DNA of 64,000 nucleotides, from contig CAMCZZ010000003.1 in NCBI GenBank assembly GCA_945888375.1, positions 124,001 to 188,000 on the forward strand. Reading direction: 5' to 3'. Source of the stretch: Akkermansia muciniphila (lineage in GTDB: Bacteria; Verrucomicrobiota; Verrucomicrobiia; Opitutales; Opitutaceae). The stretch's first letter is position 1; every line of letters begins with the position of its first letter. The position numbers were made by a program, and so were the translations under genes. The notes under the pieces are model-generated. The model did no database searches, was not told the origin of the DNA, and was given only the letters and a program-made list of their open reading frames with translations. Positions 35,278 through 43,203 of this stretch are shown here, piece after piece.

Positions 35278-35320
35278 TTGACATAAATTTTACTTTTCCG
35301 GTTAGTGGTATTACTACCAC
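35278..35320 (+). promoter_or_regulatory. Candidate promoter/operator upstream of the second prepilin-like gene
   Basis: TTGACA at 35278-35283 lies in a low-G+C stretch, and 35305-35320 is a 16-base palindrome, GTGGTA-TTAC-TACCAC. A matching -10 box is not clear. The palindrome is 65 bases before the start codon, a good place for an operator. Confidence 0.45.
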
Positions 35321-35385
35321 GGATTTTCACCGCGAAGTCACATGGGCGGTTTGCGGTCCGTGGCAAGCAGGCCCCATCAAGAAGG

Positions 35386-36162
35386 ATGGAGTTTTCAACC
35401 CAGGCCCTTCGCCCTCGAGTGTCGGCTGTTTCGCAAAGAAAGGGCTTCACCCTGATCGAATTGCTCACGGTGATCGCCATCATCGGCATCCTCGCCGCCA
35501 TCATCATCCCCACAGTTAGCAAAGTGCGGGAAACGGCCCGGTTTTCCAAGGGACAAGCCAATATCCGTGAGATTGCTCGCGCGGCCCTTATGTTTGCCAA
35601 TGATAATAAGGGGTTTATCCCTCACGATGGTGGTTCCAATGTGACGGCCGCTAATGTGGATAAGACCACCTTTTCCCCGATCGGAGTAGCCGGCCCGTGG
35701 TGGAACGAGCTCCCACCCTACATGGGCCTTAAGACCTTGGCCTTCATGAATGCCAACCGGATCCCCCTTCCAACCTTTCGCGACAATCATCCATTTATCT
35801 GTCCCAACGCCTCGGTAAATTCGACCAGCAGTGCGCCTGCCTGGCTCTGCTACGCACCGGCCTTTCCGCTGAGCCAAAACGGGAGATTAGCCAACATCCG
35901 TCTCGCATCCAACAACGCATCCCGGACGGTGCTTTTTGCCGAGGCCACCAATCACGCCCCCGGACAAACCGGTAGTTTCGGCACCTCAAATCCCAGTTAC
36001 ATGGGCGCCCAAACGGGCGCCACCAGCGGCTCGCGATGGAACGGCAAATGCCTCGTGAGCTTTTTTGACGGAAGCGTGAAAAGCTTCACCCAAACCCAAC
36101 TGCTCACCCAAGGCGGCGACTTGAAGGGCACCACAGGCGGACCCATCTGGGATCCGCGATGA
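35386..36162 (+). CDS. Prepilin-type cleavage/methylation protein (pseudopilin-like), second of three
   Basis: A 258-residue protein from the ATG at 35386 (GAAGG lies directly before it). The signal is KGFTLIELLTVIAIIGILAA followed by IIIPTVSKVRETARFSKGQA. Near the C-terminus SRWNGKCLVSFFDGSVKSF keeps the x9-DG spacing but has Trp in place of the His of the H-x9-DG motif. The end GGPIWDPR matches LWDP in the third copy. It lies 46 bases before a large secreted beta protein. Composition is A+T-rich relative to its surroundings. Confidence 0.9.
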   Translation: MEFSTQALRPRVSAVSQRKGFTLIELLTVIAIIGILAAIIIPTVSKVRETARFSKGQANIREIARAALMFANDNKGFIPHDGGSNVTAANVDKTTFSPIGVAGPWWNELPPYMGLKTLAFMNANRIPLPTFRDNHPFICPNASVNSTSSAPAWLCYAPAFPLSQNGRLANIRLASNNASRTVLFAEATNHAPGQTGSFGTSNPSYMGAQTGATSGSRWNGKCLVSFFDGSVKSFTQTQLLTQGGDLKGTTGGPIWDPR

Positions 36163-36208
36163 GCGCACCAATTTTCCGTAAAGTCTCAACTCCCTGTCTA
36201 TTCCCCCT

Positions 36209-39200
36209 ATGAAAAACCTCACCCGCTCCGTCCTAAAGCATTTGACCGCGACCGCCGCCCTCCTCGGTGCGATCCATTCCCTCAACGCCCAGGTTTCCTA
36301 CGTTTCTGGCACCTATACTCAGGACTTCGACACCTTGGCCACGGCAGCCGCACTTACGGCAAACGCCTTCAACTTCCAAGATAACGTCACGCTCCCCGGC
36401 TGGTATGCCGAGTCGCTGACCACCAATTACACCGGCTCTGCTGCGACATTCACTTTGGCGACCAGCGTGGCCGCCAGCAATCGCGCCGATCAATACGGCA
36501 TCTCGGATAATTCAACGAATACCGGTGATCTATACAGCTCGGGAACTTTTAGCAGCACGGATCGCGCGCTGGGATCGGTGGGATCCTCCAATGTTGATTA
36601 TTTTTACGGTGTGCGGATCACCAACAATACCGGTTCGCCTCTAAAGAATTTTACGGTTACCTACGATGGGGAACAATGGCGCCGGGGCGGAACCGCGACC
36701 GAACGGCCGGAAACCCTCAACGTGGCTTACCGAATCGGAGGCACTGCCCTCGATAACTCCGGGACCTGGATACTGATCCCCGAGCTGGCTTTTACATCGC
36801 CAAATATCACTCCGACGGGCCCCGGTGTCGCCGCCGGTTTGGACGGAAATGCCGCCGCTAATCGCGTCGCCGGCATCACCAAGAAAGTTACCGCCGCGAT
36901 CGCGAACGGCGAGTCGGTCTGGATTGTTTTCGCCGACGCCGATGACGTAGGCAACGACCATGCCATGGCGGTGGATAACTTTTCCTTCACCGCCGAGGTG
37001 AACACCGGGGCGGATGTCTCGGTCGGAGCAGGCTCCACTTTCACCGCCACCGATCTCGCTGGTGCCCCGTTTGCTGCGACAGACACGGCGGTGTTCACCG
37101 GCTCCGGCCGCACGATTACCCTCAGCAACTCGGCGGGGCCGGTCACAGCCGCTGCGCTCAAATTCAGCAGCAGCAGTTTCAACCTGACAGGAGACGCTTT
37201 GTCCCCGCTCACCCTGAATGGCACGGTGACGGTGGATACCTCCGTGACTGCGGAGATTTCGGGGGTCATAGCCGGTTCCTTAGGCTTTGATCAAAAGGGT
37301 CAGGGCTCCATCACGCTCTCCAGCGCTAACACTTTCGTCGGCCCTGTGGGTATCGAAGGAAGGATGATCGTCACGAACGACGCAAACCTCGGCGACGCCG
37401 CCAACGACATCGCGTTTGCCGGCTCAGCTGGCATCCTTGCAGTCCCGGCCGGCTTCACCCTCGGCTCCGGGCGCTCCGTAGGAGGCTCCGGCACCCTGGA
37501 AACCGCCTCTGCCGGCTCTATTTCCATCGCCGGGCCTTTGTCGGCCACTGCGCTGACCCTCAACACCGCCGACACGCTCAACCTCACGGGATCGAGCAAA
37601 ACAGTGGGCAGTTTGACCTTCTCCAACGCGGCTACCTTAAACATCACGGGGAGCGATCTTCAGGTCACGTCCGGCCTTACATTTAACCAGGGTTCCGGAA
37701 CCTCGACCATCAACGGTAATATTGGCTTCAACTCCGGAACCAAAACGTTGTCGTTAGTCGGAGGCTCGGTTGGCGTCAACGGCACCCTCACCTTGGGCGG
37801 CGGCCGCATCCAGAAAATCGGTGCGGGCGCCTTCGATCTCACCGGAACCACCACCGTGACAGGCACCGGCGGACTACAGATCGGCGCCGTCGGCAACGAG
37901 GCCGCCATGCGCGAAGGCGGCACCGTGCAGATCAACGATGCCGGCGACCTCGGCACCCTCCAGATGTTCTTTAACTCCGGCACCCTCGCCGCGACCGCGC
38001 CGATCACTTTTCCGATCAGCGTGTCGTTCGGCGGCCGGGCAGACACGAACGGTGCCTCCCCCATTTCCCTGCCGACCCTTGCCGGCTCGAACCTTACCTT
38101 CACCGGGAACGACAACTATTTCTTCTACAACGCCGCCGTCTCGGCAGCCTATGATCGCGTGGCGGTAGATGTGAACAATACCACGCGTTTCGAAGGCACG
38201 TTCGCCAAGACCGGCACGAGCGCGACCACGGCCCTCACGAGTCGCGTGTTTATCTTGGTCGGTGGCACCGGCACACTTGAGTTTGCCGGCAACGCCTCCG
38301 TCATCGTCGACGACTTCGATCTGGACGACACGGTGACGCTTTCGATCGCCTCTGGTGCCACCTTGGGCGGTCGTCGTGTCTTCGTCGACTCCGGTTCCAC
38401 GCTGGCGGGTGCCGGCACTTTTGCGGGTCAGGCGAACGACTCCATCGAACCCGCCGTCTTGGTGGCTTCCGGCGGCACGCTGAACCCGATCGGTGTCCTG
38501 ACCCTGAACTCCAGCCTCAACCTGGGCGGCTCGGTCCTGTTCAACATCTCCGGCCTCACTCCCGGGTCTGGCTACGACCGCGTCACTCTGACCAACACCG
38601 CCGCTACCGCGACCTACTCCCTCACCTACGGAGGCGACCTGACCCTCGACTTCGGCGCCACCGCCGCCAACGGCGACTACACCCTGTTCGCGACCGGCAC
38701 GAACGTCACCCGCACTGGCTCCTTCACCAATGTGTTCGTGACCGGGACCTACAGCGACACCCTTACCCAGAGTGGCTCCACCTGGTCTAGGGTTATCGAT
38801 GGCAAGAGCTTCAGCTTCGAGGAGACCACCGGCGTCCTCACCGTCTCCGGCGGCGTCACCCCGGTCGAGGCCTGGCGCTCGGCCAACTTCCCCGGCAGCG
38901 ACGCCCTCTCCGGAATCGGCTCCGACGCGGGCGACGCCGACTTCGACGGTCTCTCCAACCTGCTCGAATTCGCCACCGACACCGATCCGGTCTTGACCAA
39001 CACCAGCGCCAAGGTCGCCGGCCCGAGCCTCGTGGTCGTCTCCACCGTCACCAACGTCGGCGGCACCTTCCTGACCCTCAGCTACCCGAAGAATCCCGCC
39101 GCGACCGACCTGACCTACACCGTCCAGGCCACCAACGATCTCGGCGTGACCTTCACCACCGGCACCGGCACGACCATCGTAAATGGCAATACCGTCACCT

Positions 39201-39268
39201 ACACCGACGATGTGCCCCTGAACTCGACCAACGCCCGCCGTTTCCTACGCCTCCAAGTCACTCACTAA
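36209..39268 (+). CDS. Large secreted beta-strand-repeat protein with Verrucomicrobial C-terminal module
   Basis: A 1019-residue protein. The signal peptide ends HSLNAQ. Residues 25-260 form a domain with YTQDFDTLATAAALTANAFN and DHAMAVDNFSFTAEV, of the type found in secreted PEP-CTERM/choice-of-anchor proteins. Residues 265-870 are Thr/Gly/Ser-rich strand repeats, including GQGSITLSSANTFVGPVGIE, the autotransporter-associated repeat (PATR) pattern. The last 130 residues are the shared module: VEAWRSANFPGSDALS, DADFDGLSNLLEFATDTDP, and the end ARRFLRLQVTH. There is no autotransporter barrel. It is probably surface-attached; a binding or structural role is possible. Confidence 0.85.
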   Translation: MKNLTRSVLKHLTATAALLGAIHSLNAQVSYVSGTYTQDFDTLATAAALTANAFNFQDNVTLPGWYAESLTTNYTGSAATFTLATSVAASNRADQYGISDNSTNTGDLYSSGTFSSTDRALGSVGSSNVDYFYGVRITNNTGSPLKNFTVTYDGEQWRRGGTATERPETLNVAYRIGGTALDNSGTWILIPELAFTSPNITPTGPGVAAGLDGNAAANRVAGITKKVTAAIANGESVWIVFADADDVGNDHAMAVDNFSFTAEVNTGADVSVGAGSTFTATDLAGAPFAATDTAVFTGSGRTITLSNSAGPVTAAALKFSSSSFNLTGDALSPLTLNGTVTVDTSVTAEISGVIAGSLGFDQKGQGSITLSSANTFVGPVGIEGRMIVTNDANLGDAANDIAFAGSAGILAVPAGFTLGSGRSVGGSGTLETASAGSISIAGPLSATALTLNTADTLNLTGSSKTVGSLTFSNAATLNITGSDLQVTSGLTFNQGSGTSTINGNIGFNSGTKTLSLVGGSVGVNGTLTLGGGRIQKIGAGAFDLTGTTTVTGTGGLQIGAVGNEAAMREGGTVQINDAGDLGTLQMFFNSGTLAATAPITFPISVSFGGRADTNGASPISLPTLAGSNLTFTGNDNYFFYNAAVSAAYDRVAVDVNNTTRFEGTFAKTGTSATTALTSRVFILVGGTGTLEFAGNASVIVDDFDLDDTVTLSIASGATLGGRRVFVDSGSTLAGAGTFAGQANDSIEPAVLVASGGTLNPIGVLTLNSSLNLGGSVLFNISGLTPGSGYDRVTLTNTAATATYSLTYGGDLTLDFGATAANGDYTLFATGTNVTRTGSFTNVFVTGTYSDTLTQSGSTWSRVIDGKSFSFEETTGVLTVSGGVTPVEAWRSANFPGSDALSGIGSDAGDADFDGLSNLLEFATDTDPVLTNTSAKVAGPSLVVVSTVTNVGGTFLTLSYPKNPAATDLTYTVQATNDLGVTFTTGTGTTIVNGNTVTYTDDVPLNSTNARRFLRLQVTH

Positions 39269-39305
39269 GATAGACGCCCGGGCGCAGCCCGCGTCCCGTT
39301 CCTCC

Positions 39306-39338
39306 GGCCGGCGATCCCTCGGGGTCGCCGGCCTTTTT
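39306..39338 (+). terminator. Strong rho-independent terminator
   Basis: GGCCGGCGA pairs perfectly with TCGCCGGCC around a 10-base loop and is followed by TTTTT. It ends the prepilin-like/beta-strand protein unit. Confidence 0.85.
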
Positions 39339-39385
39339 GCGTCCCGAGCTTGCGCGCCGCGCTCCTCCTCGCCAGATCTCTTAGC

Positions 39386-39667
39386 ATGCGACTCAACGCC
39401 CAAGAGCAGGCGGCCATACGGGAGGAAATCGCCGCCATCGATCCGCTCGCCCCCGTGGTGCTGTTTGGTTCCCGCACGCGCGACACCGCCGCCGGGGGCG
39501 ATATCGACCTCCTCGTCGTTTCACCCCGCTTTACCCTAGCTGACGAACTGCGCGCCAAGGTGCACATCCTCGACCGCATCGGCTGGCAAAAACTCGATCT
39601 GATCGTCGTCCGCGACGCCTCCTCACCGCTCGCCGCAGATGCCCTCGCGGAGGGCATTCCCCTTTGA
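39386..39667 (+). CDS. MntA-like minimal nucleotidyltransferase
   Basis: A 93-residue protein from the ATG at 39386. VVLFGSRTRDTAAGGDIDLL has the G-S-x9-D-x-D motif of minimal nucleotidyltransferases, and KLDLIVVRD supplies the third carboxylate position. In MNT-HEPN pairs the nucleotidyltransferase is the antitoxin and adenylylates the HEPN RNase toxin. The stop overlaps the next start as TTGA. The partner is frameshifted here. Confidence 0.88.
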   Translation: MRLNAQEQAAIREEIAAIDPLAPVVLFGSRTRDTAAGGDIDLLVVSPRFTLADELRAKVHILDRIGWQKLDLIVVRDASSPLAADALAEGIPL

Positions 39668-40112
39668 GCACGTCCCGCACCCTGGCGCAACTCCGCTCCG
39701 CCCTCGCCGAATTGGCCGAGGCCCGGCGGGTTTTGAATTTCTCCAACGCCCGCGTGTCCGCCCTTTCCTCTGACTTCCGGACGTGGTCCCCGGGCGAGGC
39801 CGAGCGCGTCGAGGCGTTCCTCGCCCGCTTTTCCCGCGGGGTGGACCTCCTGACAAACAAGACCCTGCGCTCGCTTTTCCGCCATGAGCTCGAACCGGAA
39901 GGTTCCGTCCTTGATCGTATCCATCTGGCGCAAAACGCGGTCTCATCCCCGATAGCGAACGCATGCGCGCCCTCAAGGAGCTGCGCAACCGCATCGCCCA
40001 CGACTATTCCGGCGGGGACACCGGGGCCTTTCTCGAGCTCGCCCGCCAAGAAACCGAGTTTCTAAACTCCTGCGCCGAGGCCACCCGTCTCTACTCCGAG
40101 CGTTACCTTTGA
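39664..40112 (+). pseudogene. HEPN-domain protein (HepT-like), frameshifted
   Basis: The gene starts with TTG at 39664, overlapping the MntA-like stop. The first frame encodes a normal helical start (RTLAQLRSALAELAEARRVL and FLARFSRGVDLLTNKTLRSL). It then loses homology after LDRIHLAQ near 39945 and ends at 40065. The shifted frame continues exactly from there: GLIPDSERMRALKELRNRIA, HDYSGGDTGAFLELARQE, ending at 40112. The HEPN catalytic motif RNRIAH lies in the shifted part. One extra or two missing bases in the AAAACGCGG stretch would explain it. The lesion may be real, a sequencing error, or a recoding site. Confidence 0.75.
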
Positions 40113-40789
40113 GCCCACCCCCGCCCCACCCCTCCACCCCGGCGCAACGCGCGGCCTGGATCGACGCCCGGCTAGCGGCGCTCTACCCGGAGACTCCCGT
40201 CCCCCTCGACCACAGCTCGCCTTACACCTTGCTCGTGGCGGTCCTGCTCTCCGCCCAGTGCACCGATAAGCGGGTGAACCTCCAGACCCCCGGCCTTTTT
40301 GCCCGGGCCGACACCCCGGAGAAGATGGTCCGCCTCTCCGTGGCCGAAATCGACGCCCACGTGCGCCCCTGCGGCCTCGCGCCGCGCAAAGCCGAGGCCA
40401 TCCGCCGCCTCTCCCAACTCCTGCTCGAAAACCACGGCGGCGCGGTGCCGCGCAGCTTTGCCGAATTGGAGGCCCTGCCCGGCGTGGGCCACAAAACCGC
40501 GTCCGTCGTCATGGCCCAAGCCTTTGGCGTGCCGGCTTTTCCGGTCGATACCCACATCCACCGCCTGGCCCAGCGCTGGAAACTCACCCCGCTCGGCGCG
40601 AACGTGGAGCGCACCGAGCGCGACCTGAAACGCCTCTTTCCCGAGGCGCACTGGAACGCGCTCCACCTGCGAATTATTTTTTATGGGCGGGAGCACTGCA
40701 CCGCGCGCGGCTGCGACGGCATGGTCTGTCCGCTCTGCCGCGAACTCTTCCCCGCCCGCCGCCGCGCCGTGCGGGTCAAAAAAGCCTGA
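40109..40789 (+). CDS. nth: Endonuclease III
   Basis: A 226-residue DNA glycosylase/AP lyase of base-excision repair. The TTG start at 40109 overlaps the preceding stop, the same TTGA junction as between the two genes before it. SPYTLLVAVLLSAQCTDKRV and the helix-hairpin-helix LEALPGVGHKTASVVMAQAF hold the catalytic Lys, and FPVDTHIHRLAQRW holds the catalytic Asp. The C-terminal cysteines are in EHCTARGCDGMVCPLC. Their spacing (C-x4-C-x4-C-x2-C) differs from the usual C-x6-C-x2-C-x5-C of the 4Fe-4S loop, so cluster binding should not be assumed. Confidence 0.92.
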   Translation: MSPPPPHPSTPAQRAAWIDARLAALYPETPVPLDHSSPYTLLVAVLLSAQCTDKRVNLQTPGLFARADTPEKMVRLSVAEIDAHVRPCGLAPRKAEAIRRLSQLLLENHGGAVPRSFAELEALPGVGHKTASVVMAQAFGVPAFPVDTHIHRLAQRWKLTPLGANVERTERDLKRLFPEAHWNALHLRIIFYGREHCTARGCDGMVCPLCRELFPARRRAVRVKKA

Positions 40790-40800
40790 CCCGCCCGAGC

Positions 40801-40975
40801 CCTCAGGCCGGGATCATGCGGTTGCTCGGGTCGTATCGAGGCGAACTGGCGGCACCTTTCGGTGGGGCCCTCGCTCAAAATACTCTCCGAGTATTCCTTC
40901 GCTCGGCCCGCACCGAAATGCGCTCGCCATTTCACCCCGCTTCTCCGCCGCCCAACTGCATGATCCCAGCTCAGG
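40801..40975. repeat. 175-bp palindromic element, family member 2
   Basis: The whole stretch folds on itself: CCTCAGGCCGGGATCATGCG at the left end mirrors the right end (CAACTGCATGATCCCAGCTC). Inside, GCACCTTTCGGTGG and GCCCTCGCTCAAAATACTC face a right arm with GAGTATTCCTTCGCTCGGCC. It fills the gap between convergent nth and lacI genes and supplies the lacI stop codon at 40971. It shares end and inner motifs with 35032-35222. Confidence 0.8.
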
Positions 40976-42041
40976 CCGGAGTTTTTTCCACCACGCTGGG
41001 GCCGGATTGCCAGGTGCCGTTCAGCAGCAGTTGCAAGGGATGTTCGGGCACGCCGCGTTCGTTGCGCTGGATCATGCCGACCAGGAAATTGACCGCCGCC
41101 GCGCCCACCGCCGCGCTCTCCTGGTTGATGCCTGCGAGCAGTTTTTCCCCCTCGCGCACGTTGCGCGAGACCAGCGCGATATCCCGCCCGGGCTGCAGGC
41201 CGAGCAAACCCAGCCCGGCGAGAATCTCCGCCACGCAGTCCTCCATGATCAATCCGTCGGGCCGGTGCGCGCGCAGCCATGCGGCCACGGTGGACGGCGT
41301 GAGCGGCCTCTCGCGTTCGTGAAAAAACAGCGGCTCGACCCGCAGCCCGGGCGGCCGGGCGTGGTAGGCGTCCCAGGCCCCCGAGGACCACGCGCGCCGC
41401 ACGCGCTCGTTGCTCTCCTCGTTGATGATCGCTCCCACCCGCCGGTAACCCACCCGCTCGAGCTGCGCGAACGCCTCCTGCATCGTCGCCCGCTGGCTGT
41501 TGCTCACCCGGTGAAGCTCCGGACTGGCGAGGGAATAGCCCAGGGCGACCGCCGAAAAATGCTCCCAACCGAGCTCCAGGTGCCCCCCCGCCGCCGGCAG
41601 GGGGCCGATGATCAGGCCCGCGACGTTGCGCGCCCGCAGGATTCGCGTCGCGCTCTGCGCCGTCATGTCCGGGGCGCCCAGCCAAAACTCGCCCAGCGCA
41701 TAGCCCATGCCCTCCGCCTGCCTCCGCGCCCCCTGCAAGCCCTCCTGATAACTGGCATGCCCCCGGGTCAACTCGAGCGCGGGATGGGAATTGATCCACA
41801 TGATCGTGGCCTGAAAACGCGTCGGCCGGCTGCCCCGCACCTGCTCCATGTGGATGCCGAGGAGCGGATTCAGCTGGTAGCCCATTTTTTTCGCGGCGGC
41901 CCGGATCTTCGCCGCCAGCCGCTCCGAAACGCCGGGCTTGCCCCGCAGCGCGACGGACACGGTCGCCTTGCTCACCTTCAGACGCCGGGCGACATCGGCG
42001 ATGGTCACCGGGCGGTTCGGGGGATTTCCGGGTGTTTCCAC
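40971..42041 (-). CDS. LacI-family transcriptional regulator
   Basis: A 356-residue protein. No ATG precedes the DNA-binding domain; the GTG at 42041 (VETPGNPPNRPVTIADVARR) is the best start. The helix-turn-helix is VTIADVARRLKVSKATVSVA followed by the hinge GVSERLAAKIRAAAKKMGYQ with LNP. A periplasmic-binding-protein-like sensor follows (GLIIGPLPAAGGHLELGWEH and YRRVGAIINEESNERVRRAW). It probably senses a sugar derived from the glycan degraded by the neighbouring enzymes. It is divergent from the third prepilin-like gene. Confidence 0.9.
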   Translation of the reverse strand: METPGNPPNRPVTIADVARRLKVSKATVSVALRGKPGVSERLAAKIRAAAKKMGYQLNPLLGIHMEQVRGSRPTRFQATIMWINSHPALELTRGHASYQEGLQGARRQAEGMGYALGEFWLGAPDMTAQSATRILRARNVAGLIIGPLPAAGGHLELGWEHFSAVALGYSLASPELHRVSNSQRATMQEAFAQLERVGYRRVGAIINEESNERVRRAWSSGAWDAYHARPPGLRVEPLFFHERERPLTPSTVAAWLRAHRPDGLIMEDCVAEILAGLGLLGLQPGRDIALVSRNVREGEKLLAGINQESAAVGAAAVNFLVGMIQRNERGVPEHPLQLLLNGTWQSGPSVVEKTPA

Positions 42042-42300
42042 GCGTTGAACGAGGTTGTCGGGTGGACCGAACGGGATCGGTTCCGGGTTTAGAAGCCGGA
42101 GCCGATCGGGAAACGCAAGCCCGCTTCGTCGCGGCCTCCCGCCCCCGCCGCGAAACCCCGGCGCACCGTTTCCGGCGCCTTTCCGGAGCGCCGCCGCCGG
42201 CCGCGCGACCCGGACACCCCCTCTGCGACCTAACGGGATCGTCCAGGTGCTTGTTGCGCTTTGCCCGCGCCGCTCCGTTGCTGCCGACGCACCCCACCCC
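42042..42300. promoter_or_regulatory. Divergent control region between lacI and the third prepilin-like gene
   Basis: Two copies of AACGGGATCG, at 42070-42079 and 42232-42241, stand 162 bases apart. The second is part of GACCTAACGGGATCGT, which recurs exactly at 57614-57629 upstream of the secreted beta-strand protein. They are candidate operators for the adjacent LacI-type protein. No gene is seen in this stretch. Confidence 0.45.
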
Positions 42301-43062
42301 ATGCACCCCAACCCGCTTCGGCCCGTCCCCTCCGTCCGCGTGCCCTCCTTTCGCCGCCGCTCCGCTTTCACCCTCATCGAACTGCTCACGGTGATCGCTA
42401 TCATCGGGATCCTCGCCGCCATCATCATCCCCACCGTCGGCAAGGTGCGGCAGTCGGCGAAGAGCGCGCAGTGTCTCTCCAACCTCCGCCAGATGGGCAT
42501 GGGCTTCAATCTTTTCGCGGCGGAGAACAAAGGCCGCCTGCCCCGCGTCGGCCTCAACCCGCGCCCCACCAAGCCCGACGTCCTGGACGCCCTGTGGTAT
42601 TCCGCCATCTCCCCTTACATCCAGAAGGCCCAGATCGTCTCCAACCACCCGGTGTATCGCTGCCCCTCGGAAGAAACCCAGGTGCCGGCCGACCGGGTGA
42701 ACAGCGTCATTCAATACTCCGTGTCCCGCGCGCTCGAACGCTCCGGCTCCGCCTTGTTGCCCACCGGGGTCGGCGCCCGACCCGAGGAGATCCCCAATCC
42801 TTCGCGCACCTTTCTGTTGGTCGACGTGACGGTGAACGACCAGGGCACGACGTCCAATGCCAGCATGATCTATTCGCAGGTGCAGACCTCCATCACCGGA
42901 ACCCCGGAAGCCAGCGTGACCGTGTCCTACCGGCACAACCTCGGGCTCAACAGCCTCTTTGTCGACGGCCACACCGCCCGCCTGACCTTCGATGAATTCA
43001 AGGGCCGCCTCATCGATCCCATCGAGGGCCGCAAACTGTGGGATCCCTTCGGCAAATTTTAA
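42301..43062 (+). CDS. Prepilin-type cleavage/methylation protein (pseudopilin-like), third of three
   Basis: A 253-residue protein from the ATG at 42301. The signal is SAFTLIELLTVIAIIGILAA, then IIIPTVGKVRQSAKSAQCLS. The exact H-x9-DG motif is in RHNLGLNSLFVDGHTARL, and the end is GRKLWDPFGKF. VYRCPSEETQ is typical of the subgroup common in Planctomycetota and Verrucomicrobiota. It precedes a PEP-CTERM beta-strand protein by 141 bases. Confidence 0.92.
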   Translation: MHPNPLRPVPSVRVPSFRRRSAFTLIELLTVIAIIGILAAIIIPTVGKVRQSAKSAQCLSNLRQMGMGFNLFAAENKGRLPRVGLNPRPTKPDVLDALWYSAISPYIQKAQIVSNHPVYRCPSEETQVPADRVNSVIQYSVSRALERSGSALLPTGVGARPEEIPNPSRTFLLVDVTVNDQGTTSNASMIYSQVQTSITGTPEASVTVSYRHNLGLNSLFVDGHTARLTFDEFKGRLIDPIEGRKLWDPFGKF

Positions 43063-43203
43063 TCCCGGCCCCCGCAGCCCGGCTTGGTGCCAGAACCCAA
43101 CCAAGCGCGAACCGGCCGCACACCGAATCTCCCGGGCGCCTCCCGCCGAAAAACCCAACGCTCCTTCCCCTTTACCTTAAGCAAAAATCCGACCCAACAC
43201 CCC

